A stretch of DNA of 64,000 nucleotides, taken from the NCBI GenBank assembly GCA_032027085.1, contig JAVSMS010000001.1, forward strand, positions 2,997,126 to 3,061,125. Reading direction: 5' to 3'. Origin of the DNA: Pseudorhodoplanes sp. (GTDB lineage: Bacteria; Pseudomonadota; Alphaproteobacteria; Rhizobiales; Xanthobacteraceae). The translations under genes were made by a program, and so were the position numbers. Of the stretch, positions 35,438 to 43,630 are shown piece by piece; the stretch's first letter is position 1, and every line of letters begins with the position of its first letter. The notes under the pieces were generated by a model. That model worked only from the letters and a program-made list of their open reading frames with translations. It searched no databases and was not told the origin of the DNA.

Positions 35438-36310
35438 GTGGCCGATTTCCTGCAGTTTCTGTTTTCAGGTCTGACTGTCGGTGCGGTCTATGCGCTGGTC
35501 GCGCTTGGCTTCACGCTGATCTACAACGCGTCCGGGATTATCAACTTCGCGCAGGGCGAGTTCGTCATGCTGGGGGGGATGTCGACCGTTTTCCTTGCGC
35601 TTGCCGGTGTCCCGCTGCCGCTGGCGGCGCTGCTGGCGGTAGCAGGCACCGTGCTGGTCGGCCTGGCTCTGCATCGTTTCGCCATTGAGCCGACGCGAGG
35701 TGCCGATGCCGTGACGCTGATCATGATCACGATCGGCGCATCGATCTTCCTGCGCGGCGCAGCGCAGGTCGTGTTTGACAAGCGGTTCCACAGTCTTCCG
35801 CATATGCTCGGTAACGAGCCGGTGCGACTCGGCGGGGCCGCCATCCTGCCGCAAAGCCTGATCGTGCTCGCAGGCGGCTCCCTGGTCGTGGTGCTGCTCT
35901 GGCTGTTCATTGACCGGACGCTGTTCGGCAAGGCCGTGATTGCCACAGCCACCAACCGGCTGGCGGCGCGGCTCGTCGGCATCAACACGAGTCACATGGT
36001 CGCGTTTTCGTTCGCGGTCTCGGCGGCGATCGGCGCGCTTGCGGGCATTCTGGTCACGCCGATCACACTGACGAACTACGACGTCGGCACGCTGCTGGCG
36101 TTGAAGGGATTTGCCGCGGCCATGCTCGGCGGCATCGGATATGCCCTGGGCGCCGTGGTCGGCGGCCTGCTGCTTGGCCTGCTCGAGGCCCTGAGCGCCG
36201 GCTATCTGTCGTCGCAATACAAGGACGCTGTCGCGTTCCTGGTCATCCTGCTTGTGTTCTTCGTCATGCCGCATGGGCTTCTCGGGCGCGCCAAGGTTGA
36301 ACGGGTATGA
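35438..36310 (+). CDS. livH: Branched-chain/aromatic-type ABC permease (LivH), system 2
   Basis: 290 residues, start GTG 35438 with AAGGAG 9 nt upstream. About eight hydrophobic segments; LivH signatures NASGIINFAQGEFVMLGG and ATNRLAARLVGINT. Overlaps the next gene by 4 bp. Confidence 0.85.
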   Translation: MADFLQFLFSGLTVGAVYALVALGFTLIYNASGIINFAQGEFVMLGGMSTVFLALAGVPLPLAALLAVAGTVLVGLALHRFAIEPTRGADAVTLIMITIGASIFLRGAAQVVFDKRFHSLPHMLGNEPVRLGGAAILPQSLIVLAGGSLVVVLLWLFIDRTLFGKAVIATATNRLAARLVGINTSHMVAFSFAVSAAIGALAGILVTPITLTNYDVGTLLALKGFAAAMLGGIGYALGAVVGGLLLGLLEALSAGYLSSQYKDAVAFLVILLVFFVMPHGLLGRAKVERV

Positions 36311-37257
36311 TCGCGCTCAGATTCATCGATAGCCGCTATACGCCGCTCGTTTGCGTGACGGCGTTGGTGCTGCTCTTGCCGCTTATTTTTCCGTCCGGCT
36401 TTTACTATCGCATCGGCGCCCTGGTTTTCATTTTTGCGCTGGCTGCGGTCGGTCTCAATCTGCTGATGGGATTTGCCGGACAGGTCAGCCTGGGACATGC
36501 GGGATTCATCGGCATCGGCGCCTATATGGCAGCGATAGGGCCGACATATCTGAATATTCCGTCGTGGCTCTGCATCCTGGCCGGCGCCGGCGTCTCCGGC
36601 CTGGTTGCCTTCATCGTCGGCCGGCCGATCCTGCGCCTGAGCGGCCATTATCTTGCGGTCGCGACCTTGGGTTTCGGCCTCCTGATTGCCATCGTGTTGA
36701 CCAACGAAGCGGCCTGGACCGGCGGTCCCGACGGCATGTCGGTGCCGCGGTTGATCGTGCTCGGCTGGCCGGTGCGAGGCTCCGAGGTCTGGTACTGGGT
36801 CTCCGCCGCGACGCTGATCATCGGCGTTGCTCTTGCGCTAAATCTGGTGGACAGCCCGACCGGGCGGGCCCTGCAGGCGATCCATGACAGCGAGATTGCG
36901 GCGCGCGTCGTCGGCATATCGGCGGCCCGCAAGAAGCTGACCGTGTTCGTGATATCCGCAATCTATGCGTCCGTCGCAGGGTCCTATCTCGCGCTGTTCA
37001 ACGGACATGTCACGCCGGATCTCGCGGGCTTTATGCGGTCGATCGAGCTTGTTGCCATGGTGGTGCTGGGCGGCATGGGCTCGGTGTTCGGCTCGATCGT
37101 GGGCGCGGCCGTCATTGTCGTGTTGCCGCAGACGCTGACAGGCTTTCATGATTACGAACAGATGGCGCTCGGTCTGATCGTGATGGGGTTCATGATCTTT
37201 CTTCGGCGCGGCATCGTGCCGACGCTGGCCATGAAGCTCGCGGGGCGGGCCGCATGA
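36307..37257 (+). CDS. livM: Branched-chain/aromatic-type ABC permease (LivM), system 2
   Basis: 316 residues, about nine hydrophobic segments; LivM signatures GFAGQVSLGHAGFIGIGAYM and AIHDSEIAARVVGIS. Shorter than the LivM of system 1 by about 37 residues, so the two importers are not a recent duplication. Confidence 0.85.
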   Translation: MIALRFIDSRYTPLVCVTALVLLLPLIFPSGFYYRIGALVFIFALAAVGLNLLMGFAGQVSLGHAGFIGIGAYMAAIGPTYLNIPSWLCILAGAGVSGLVAFIVGRPILRLSGHYLAVATLGFGLLIAIVLTNEAAWTGGPDGMSVPRLIVLGWPVRGSEVWYWVSAATLIIGVALALNLVDSPTGRALQAIHDSEIAARVVGISAARKKLTVFVISAIYASVAGSYLALFNGHVTPDLAGFMRSIELVAMVVLGGMGSVFGSIVGAAVIVVLPQTLTGFHDYEQMALGLIVMGFMIFLRRGIVPTLAMKLAGRAA

Positions 37258-38036
37258 GCATTCTCGAAATCGAAAGACTCTCCGTTATTTTCGGCGGCGT
37301 TCGCGCCATCGATCAGGTCAACATTTCGATTCCGCCGGGTTGCGTTTTCTCCATCATCGGCCCGAACGGCGCCGGAAAGACCACGCTGTTCAACACCATC
37401 TCCGGTATCTACCAGCCGGCCGAAGGAGAAATACGGCTTGCCGGCGAGACCGTCACCGGCCTTGAACCCGACCAGTTGGCGCACCGGGGCCTCTCACGCA
37501 CCTTTCAGAACCTGCAGGTGTTCTTCCGGCTGACCGCCCTGGAAAATGTGATGGTGGGGCGCAACCGGCACGAGACCACGAATGTCATCCATGACCTTCT
37601 GCGAACGCCGTCGGTCCTGCGGCAGAATCGTGCGACGCGCGAGGCTGCGCGCACCATGCTGGCGCGTGTGGGGCTCGCGGACGTCGCCGACAAGCCGGCC
37701 GGCTCCTTGTCCTACGGCGCGATGAAGCGCCTCGAGATCGCCCGCGCGCTCGCCACCGAACCGCAGGTGCTGCTGCTCGACGAGCCGGCGGCCGGATGCA
37801 ATCCGGTCGAGACCGAGGAACTCGATGCTATCATCCGCTCGATCGTGCGCGACCGGATCACCGTCGTTCTCGTGGAGCATGACATGCGGCTGGTCATGAG
37901 CATTTCCGACCGCATCCATGTGCTCGCCAATGGCCGCAGCCTGGTTGAAGGCAGCGCCGCCGAAGTGCGTTCGCATCCTGACGTCATGGAAGCCTATCTC
38001 GGAAAGAAAAATGCACGCTCCCATGCGGTTGCTTGA
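37254..38036 (+). CDS. livG: Branched-chain/aromatic-type ABC ATPase (LivG), system 2
   Basis: 260 residues. Walker A GPNGAGKTT, signature LSYGAMKRLEIARAL (LivG-type), Walker B VLLLDEPAAG, H-loop VEHDM. Overlaps LivM by 4 bp and LivF by 26 bp. Confidence 0.85.
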   Translation: MSILEIERLSVIFGGVRAIDQVNISIPPGCVFSIIGPNGAGKTTLFNTISGIYQPAEGEIRLAGETVTGLEPDQLAHRGLSRTFQNLQVFFRLTALENVMVGRNRHETTNVIHDLLRTPSVLRQNRATREAARTMLARVGLADVADKPAGSLSYGAMKRLEIARALATEPQVLLLDEPAAGCNPVETEELDAIIRSIVRDRITVVLVEHDMRLVMSISDRIHVLANGRSLVEGSAAEVRSHPDVMEAYLGKKNARSHAVA

Positions 38037-38730
38037 GATCGACAATCTGTCGAGCGGGTATGGGCGTGTCACAGCCCTGCACGGAGTGTCGCTGCATATC
38101 GAAACCGGCGAGATCGTCAGCCTGATCGGCGCCAACGGTGCCGGCAAATCGACGCTGCTGCGGGCGATCAGCGGCGTGCAGCCGATCACCTCCGGTACGA
38201 TCCGTTTCGAGGGACGTTCCATCGAACGGCTGCCGGCGCATGCGCGGGTCGCGCTCGGCATCGCTCAGGCGCCAGAGGGCCGGCAATTGTTCGGGCCGCT
38301 GACCGCGCGGGACAATCTCATGCTCGGCGCCTGGTCGCGGAAATCAGACGACTCCACGCCCGAACTGAACCGCATCTACGAGCTCTTTCCGATGCTGCGG
38401 GCGTTGAACCTGACCGCGGCCGGCATGCTGTCGGGCGGTCAGCAGCAGATGCTTGCGATTGGCCGCGCGCTGATGGCAAAGCCGCGTTTGCTGCTGCTCG
38501 ACGAGCCGTCGCTGGGGCTCGCGCCAATTCTCGCGGATCAGATTCTGGACGCCATTGTGCGCCTGAAACACGAGGGCATCACCGTTCTGTTGATCGAGCA
38601 GAATGCGCGCGCTGCACTTGCAATCGCCGATCGCGCCTATGTCCTTGAAACCGGCCGGCTTACCGCAAGCGGAACCGCCGCCGAGATCGCATGCGATGAA
38701 CGGATGCAGCAATCCTATCTTGGCGTATGA
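38011..38730 (+). CDS. livF: Branched-chain/aromatic-type ABC ATPase (LivF), system 2
   Basis: 239 residues from MHAPMRLLEIDNLSSGYG, overlapping the LivG 3' end by 26 bp; ATG 38023 is an alternative start with less overlap. Walker A GANGAGKST, signature LSGGQQQML, Walker B LLLLDEPSLGL. Confidence 0.85.
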   Translation: MHAPMRLLEIDNLSSGYGRVTALHGVSLHIETGEIVSLIGANGAGKSTLLRAISGVQPITSGTIRFEGRSIERLPAHARVALGIAQAPEGRQLFGPLTARDNLMLGAWSRKSDDSTPELNRIYELFPMLRALNLTAAGMLSGGQQQMLAIGRALMAKPRLLLLDEPSLGLAPILADQILDAIVRLKHEGITVLLIEQNARAALAIADRAYVLETGRLTASGTAAEIACDERMQQSYLGV

Positions 38731-38747
38731 TGCCCGCCAAGCAAGGG

Positions 38748-38763
38748 CTTGACCCTGATCAAG
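38748..38763. promoter_or_regulatory. CRP/FNR-like palindrome, site 3
   Basis: CTTGAC-CCTG-ATCAAG; inside it TTGAC-N4-ATCAA is one base from the FNR consensus TTGAT-N4-ATCAA. It ends 58 bp before the thioesterase start, a normal activator distance. Confidence 0.6.
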
Positions 38764-38820
38764 TCGGAATTAGCATCACAGCGATAACGTTATTCTGCTT
38801 CTCATCGTCCGGAGGTATTG

Positions 38821-39237
38821 ATGAAAGAAAGCCTGCGCGCCGGAGTTTCTGAGTCAAGGCGCTTTGTCGTCGACAAGGATCGGACCATTGGATTCATGGG
38901 AGAGGAGGGCCGCGTCTACGCCACTCCCTCTCTCGTTCGCGACATTGAGCAGACCTGCCGCGACTTTCTGATCGCGCATGCCGATCCGAACGAAGACTCC
39001 GTCGGAATGGAAGTGTCCGTCCGGCATCAGGCGCCGACGCTGCCCGGCATGACCGTCGAGATCACGGTAACCGTTGCGGCGGTCGAGGGCCGCAAGGTGA
39101 CGTTCGACGTCGTTGCGCGTGATGACGTCGAGCCGATTGCAGATGGCCGCCATACCCGGTTTGTCGTCGATGTCAGCAAGACCCTGGAGCGCCTGAAGGC
39201 GAAAGCGGCCAGACACGCAGCCGCGACTGTTGCATGA
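38821..39237 (+). CDS. Hotdog-fold acyl-CoA thioesterase (fluoroacetyl-CoA thioesterase-like)
   Basis: 138 residues, ATG 38821 with GGAGG 6 nt upstream. Family signatures: the ATPSLVRDIEQTCRDFL helix, EDSVGMEVSVRHQAPTLPGM, VEGRKVTFDVVARDD and DGRHTRFVVD. Catalytic candidates are a Thr in ATPS, a Glu in IEQTCR and His in VRHQAP. It sits 13 bp before the molybdopterin subunit. A role in hydrolysing an aryl-acyl-CoA (for example phenylglyoxylyl-CoA or a dead-end CoA ester) is inferred from context. Confidence 0.7.
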   Translation: MKESLRAGVSESRRFVVDKDRTIGFMGEEGRVYATPSLVRDIEQTCRDFLIAHADPNEDSVGMEVSVRHQAPTLPGMTVEITVTVAAVEGRKVTFDVVARDDVEPIADGRHTRFVVDVSKTLERLKAKAARHAAATVA

Positions 39238-39250
39238 GATTGGGCGAGAT

Positions 39251-41989
39251 ATGGCGCAGGCCAAGCAGAGCCCCGAAAAATTCGTTTCGACCTATTGCTA
39301 TCAGTGTGTCGCAGGTCCGGACCTTCTGAAGGTCCGCGTCGAAAATGGCGTGGCGACACAGGTCGTTCCGAATTTTTCCGCTGCCGAGATTCATCCCGCC
39401 GGTGGCAAGGCTTGCGTCAAGGCCTTCGGTCTCATTCAAAAGACTTACAATCCACATCGCGTCCTGCAGCCGATGAAACGCACCAACCCGAAGAAGGGGC
39501 GGGGCGAGGATCCGGGCTTTGTCCCGATTTCATGGGACGAGGCGCTCGATCTTGTTGCCGAAAAACTGCGCGCCGTGCGGGCGGCCGGATTGCTGGATGA
39601 GGCCGGCTATCCGCGCGTCGCGGCAAGCTTCGGCGGCGGCGGAACGCCGACGGCTTATATGGGAACATTGCCTGCATTCCTGGCGGCGTGGGGCCCCGTC
39701 GACATGAGCTTCGGCAGCGGCCAGGGCGTTAAGTGCTATCACTCTGAACATCTTTACGGCGAACTCTGGCACCGCGCCTTCACCGTTTCACCGGATACGC
39801 CGCTCTGCGACTATCTGATTTCGTTCGGCGCGAATGTCGAGGCCTCCGGCGGAGTCTGCGGTGTCAAGCGCCACGCCGATGCCCGCAAGCGCGGCATGAA
39901 GCGCGTGCAGATCGAGCCGCATCTGTCAGTCACCGGTGCCTGTTCGGCGGAATGGGTTCCGATCAAGCCGAAGACCGACGCGGCATTCATGTTCGCGATG
40001 ATCCATGTCGTGCTGCATGAGCAGCCGCGCGAACGCCTGGACCTGAACTTTCTCAAGCATCATAGCTCGTCGCCTTATTTGATCGGGCCGGGCGGCTTCT
40101 ACTTGCGCGATCCGCAGACGCGCAAGCCGCTGGTGATGGATGCAAAGAGCGCGCAGCCGGTCGTGTTCGATACGCCCGGCATCGAGCCTGCACTCGAAGG
40201 CGAGTTCACGGTCGATGGCATCGAGGTCGGTCCCGACCAGGAGATCGTGACGCATCGCGGCGTATCGGTGCAGCCGGCCTTCGCGCATCTCGTTACGCAT
40301 GTGGGCGGCTATTCGCCGGAATGGGCCTCGGCCATCTGCGATGTCCCGGCAAAGACGATCCGCCGCATCTCCAATGAATTTCTCGATCACGCCCGCGTCG
40401 GCGAAACGATCGAGATCGAGGGCGAGACGCTTCCGTTGCGTCCCGTGGCCATCTCTCTCGGCAAGACGGTGAATAACGGCTGGGGCGGCTATGAATGCTG
40501 CTGGGCGCGCACATTGCTTGCCTGTCTTGTCGGCGCTCTGGAGGTGCCTGGCGGCACGCTCGGCACCACGGTGCGCCTGAACCGGCCGGCCGACAATCGC
40601 TGGTCGAGCGTGAAGCCCGGCCCGGACGGATTCATGGAATACCCCATGAATCCGACGAGCAAGGAGGAATGGGTTTCACGCCCTCCGGTCCGCAGCGCAC
40701 ATCGCACCTTGGTGCCGCTGGTCGCGAATTCCGCCTGGAGCCAGGCGCTCGGACCGACGCATCTCGCCTGGATGATGCAGGACGAGGATTTCGACAAACT
40801 GCCGCATGCCACGCCGCCGGACGTCTGGTTCGTCTATCGCACCAATCCGGGGATCTCGTTCTGGGATACGCGCGCTGTCGGACAGGCGATGGCGCGTTTT
40901 CCCTTTGTCGTCTGCTTCGCCTATACGCACGACGAAACCAACCATATGGCCGATGTGCTGCTGCCGGACTGCACCGATCTGGAAGGTCTGCAGCTCCTGC
41001 GCATCGGTGGCACCAAATATGTCGAGCAGTTTTGGGACTATCAGGGATTCGCGTTGCGCGATCCGGTCGCCGGTGCGCAGGGCGAGGCGAAGGATTTCAC
41101 CTGGATCGCGACCGAGCTCGCGCACCGCACCGGTCTTCTGGAAGCTTATAATGGAGCTATCAATCGCGGCGCCGCCGGCGTGAAGCTGAGCGGGCCAAAT
41201 TTCGATTTCTCGCTTGACCCGACGAAGGTCCACGACGTCGAGACCATCTGGGATGCGAGCTGCCGCGCGGCCAGCGCCGAACTGACGGACGGCGAGGCAA
41301 CCGAAGGCCTCGACTATTTTCGCGAGAAGGGATTCCGTGTGAAGCCGTTTCCACGGCTGCAATGGTATCTCTATCCCAAGCTCGTCGCTTCCGGCCTGCG
41401 CTTCGAGCAGCCATATCAGGAGCGGCTGTTCCGCATCGGCAAGGAACTCGGCCGACGGCTGCATGAGCAGGGGATCACCTGGTGGGACCGCCAACTCGAA
41501 GAATACGAGCCGCTGCCGCATTGGCGGGATCTTGGCGGTCTGTGGGAGGGGGCGCTCGCGCGGCACTTCAAGGTTCAGATCGAGGACTTCCCGTTCTGGC
41601 TGATCACCGCGCGCAGCATGCAGTATTCCTGGGGCGGCAATGTCGGCATCCAGCTCATTCATGAGCTTGCTGGCAATGTCGCGGGCCACGGCAACGTCGT
41701 CATGAACCGTGCGGCGGCAACAGCGCTCGGCATCGCCGACGGCGACCGGGTCGAAGTGCGCTCGCCGCTCAATCACACCAAAGGCCGTGTTTTGCTGAGC
41801 GAAGGCATCCGGCCGGACACCATTCTGATGATCGGGCAGTTCGATCACTGGGCGACGCCGTTCGCCAAGGATTTCGATGCTCCGAGCATGAACGCGCTGA
41901 TGCCGATGCTGCTCGACCTGACCGACGCCACCGGCTCAAGCGCCGATCTGGTCAAGGTGAAGGTCACGCCTTTGCGAGGCGCGTCATGA
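39251..41989 (+). CDS. padB: Molybdopterin oxidoreductase, probable phenylacetyl-CoA:acceptor oxidoreductase large subunit (PadB-like)
   Basis: 912 residues, DMSO-reductase superfamily. N-terminal FeS site: Cys16-x2-Cys19 (YCYQCVAGPD) and Cys55 (GGKACVKA); an Asp24 sits where the third ligand is usually Cys. Molybdopterin-binding segments follow (SWDEALDLVAEKLR, FVYRTNPGISFWD, CFAYTHDETNHMADVLLPD), and the C-terminal MopB domain ends with AGNVAGHGNVVMNRAAATALG and an SPLNHTKGRV loop. No Tat signal, so it is cytoplasmic. Identity as PadB rests on size, the fused electron-transfer partner, a phenylacetate-CoA ligase after it and benzoyl-CoA genes nearby; polysulfide or thiosulfate reductase-like enzymes are the alternative. 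Confidence 0.6.
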   Translation: MAQAKQSPEKFVSTYCYQCVAGPDLLKVRVENGVATQVVPNFSAAEIHPAGGKACVKAFGLIQKTYNPHRVLQPMKRTNPKKGRGEDPGFVPISWDEALDLVAEKLRAVRAAGLLDEAGYPRVAASFGGGGTPTAYMGTLPAFLAAWGPVDMSFGSGQGVKCYHSEHLYGELWHRAFTVSPDTPLCDYLISFGANVEASGGVCGVKRHADARKRGMKRVQIEPHLSVTGACSAEWVPIKPKTDAAFMFAMIHVVLHEQPRERLDLNFLKHHSSSPYLIGPGGFYLRDPQTRKPLVMDAKSAQPVVFDTPGIEPALEGEFTVDGIEVGPDQEIVTHRGVSVQPAFAHLVTHVGGYSPEWASAICDVPAKTIRRISNEFLDHARVGETIEIEGETLPLRPVAISLGKTVNNGWGGYECCWARTLLACLVGALEVPGGTLGTTVRLNRPADNRWSSVKPGPDGFMEYPMNPTSKEEWVSRPPVRSAHRTLVPLVANSAWSQALGPTHLAWMMQDEDFDKLPHATPPDVWFVYRTNPGISFWDTRAVGQAMARFPFVVCFAYTHDETNHMADVLLPDCTDLEGLQLLRIGGTKYVEQFWDYQGFALRDPVAGAQGEAKDFTWIATELAHRTGLLEAYNGAINRGAAGVKLSGPNFDFSLDPTKVHDVETIWDASCRAASAELTDGEATEGLDYFREKGFRVKPFPRLQWYLYPKLVASGLRFEQPYQERLFRIGKELGRRLHEQGITWWDRQLEEYEPLPHWRDLGGLWEGALARHFKVQIEDFPFWLITARSMQYSWGGNVGIQLIHELAGNVAGHGNVVMNRAAATALGIADGDRVEVRSPLNHTKGRVLLSEGIRPDTILMIGQFDHWATPFAKDFDAPSMNALMPMLLDLTDATGSSADLVKVKVTPLRGAS

Positions 41990-43581
41990 CGCGCTGGGCG
42001 ATGCTCGCCGATCTTGATCGCTGCGTCGGCTGCCAGACCTGTGTCGCGGCCTGCCGTCACGCCAACGCGACATCGCCGGCCGTGCAATGGCGCAAGGTGC
42101 TCGACATCGAGTCGGGAAGCTATCCGGATACGCGCCGGACCTTCGTGCCGGTCGGCTGCCAGCATTGCGACGACCCGCCCTGCATGCATGTCTGTCCGTC
42201 GACCGCAACGCGCAAGCGTCCCGACGGCATTGTCACGATCGATTACGATCTCTGTATCGGCTGCGCCTATTGCGACGTGGCGTGTCCCTATCAGGCGCGG
42301 TTCAAGATTGACGCGCCGCGTTTCGCCTATGGTCAGACGCCGACGGCCAATGAAATCGAGCGCGAAGATCCCGATATGATCGGAGTCGCGCAAAAATGCA
42401 CATTTTGCGTAAACCGCGTCGATGCAGGTCTCGAACGCGGCCTGACGCCGGGCATGGATCCGGAGGCGACACCGGCCTGCGTGAATTCCTGCATCGCCGG
42501 TGCCCTGCATTTCGGCGATGTCGACAATCCCGACAGCAATGTCTCGCAATTGCTGGCCACCCAGGCGCATTTCCGCATGCATGAAGACGTCGGGACCGGC
42601 CCGCGCTTCTACTATCTGTGCAGCGATGCGGAGCAATCCGAGGGATCTGGTGCGGAACTGGTTGCGCAGGCGGCCTCGGAAGCGGGGCGGTTGCGTGCGC
42701 AGGGCGTCGAACCGACGCATCAGAAGCACTGGGACTGGAAGGCCGCCGGCAATTTCATGTGCGGTGGCGCCGGCACCGGGCTGTTTGTCTTTGCGGCGCT
42801 GGCCGGCCTGCAGGAACTGTCTGCCGGCTGGCTGGGCGTTGTGGCATTGGCGCTGGTCGCGGCCGGACTATTTTTGGTGCTGCTCAAGATCGGACGACCT
42901 TGGCGCGCGCTGAACGTGCTGCGCCAGCCGCAACGGTCATGGATGGCACGGGAGGCATGGATCGCCGCCGTGCTCTTTCCCGCTGCGCTAGCCGGGCTTT
43001 GGTTCGGCAACCTGCCTCTGATCGCACTCGCGGCCATCTCGGCTCTGCTCTTCCTCTACGCGCAGGCCATGATTCTGAAAGAGGCGAAGGGCATCCCGGC
43101 CTGGCGCGAGCCGTTGATCGTGCCCCTGATCGTGTCCACCGGGCTTGCGGAAGGAGGCGGTCTGTTCCTGGCGACGCTGCCGTTCATATCGGCACTGAAG
43201 CCGCTGGGCGAAACAGCTGCACTTGCGGTGATCATGCTGGTGGTTTTGCGCAGCGTGGCATGGCGCGCTTATCTGTCCGCGCTCAAGTCGAGCGGCGCGC
43301 CCGCGCGCGCATTGGATTGTCTCTTGTCCTTCCGCGTCGAGTTTCTCGTCTTCGGACTAATCCTGCCCGTCACGTCTGTCGCCGTCGGATTCGTCTCGGG
43401 CGATACCGGACCTATTCTATTCGCGTTGGCCGGCCTCGCGGTGTTTGTCGAAGGCTGGCGCCTTAAGCATCGGCTCATCACCCGCGCGGGCTTCAACCAG
43501 GGCTTTGCGCTGAAGCACGTTCCGACGCGCGGCGCCGATCGTTCCGGCGGCGCGGTCAAGCCAGGATGGCGGTTTTCATAA
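41986..43581 (+). CDS. Fused [4Fe-4S] ferredoxin-NrfD/DmsC-type membrane subunit (PadC-PadD fusion)
   Basis: 531 residues; ATG overlaps the stop of the preceding gene by 4 bp. Residues 1-200 are a DmsB/PadC-like FeS protein with four cluster motifs: DRCVGCQTCVAAC (Cys13/16/19/23), VGCQHCDDPPCMHVCP, DLCIGCAYCDVACP and KCTFCVNR...CVNSC. From about residue 245 the protein continues as an NrfD/DmsC-like integral membrane domain with about eight helices. In known pad operons the two parts are separate genes, padC and padD. The membrane half would pass electrons to quinone. Confidence 0.6.
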   Translation: MTRWAMLADLDRCVGCQTCVAACRHANATSPAVQWRKVLDIESGSYPDTRRTFVPVGCQHCDDPPCMHVCPSTATRKRPDGIVTIDYDLCIGCAYCDVACPYQARFKIDAPRFAYGQTPTANEIEREDPDMIGVAQKCTFCVNRVDAGLERGLTPGMDPEATPACVNSCIAGALHFGDVDNPDSNVSQLLATQAHFRMHEDVGTGPRFYYLCSDAEQSEGSGAELVAQAASEAGRLRAQGVEPTHQKHWDWKAAGNFMCGGAGTGLFVFAALAGLQELSAGWLGVVALALVAAGLFLVLLKIGRPWRALNVLRQPQRSWMAREAWIAAVLFPAALAGLWFGNLPLIALAAISALLFLYAQAMILKEAKGIPAWREPLIVPLIVSTGLAEGGGLFLATLPFISALKPLGETAALAVIMLVVLRSVAWRAYLSALKSSGAPARALDCLLSFRVEFLVFGLILPVTSVAVGFVSGDTGPILFALAGLAVFVEGWRLKHRLITRAGFNQGFALKHVPTRGADRSGGAVKPGWRFS

Positions 43582-43630
43582 CGCGCCGCCGAGGCGGCCG
43601 CATAATGACTGAATTTGGGGAGATCATGTG

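Noticed and set aside
40676-41848. 390-codon leftward frame inside padB
   Set aside because: Fully contained in the molybdopterin gene and without recognisable motifs.
39251-43581. Molybdopterin enzyme plus FeS/NrfD subunit as polysulfide or thiosulfate reductase
   Set aside because: The large subunit has no Tat signal and the neighbours are all aromatic-acid genes, so the Pad assignment is preferred, though not proven.
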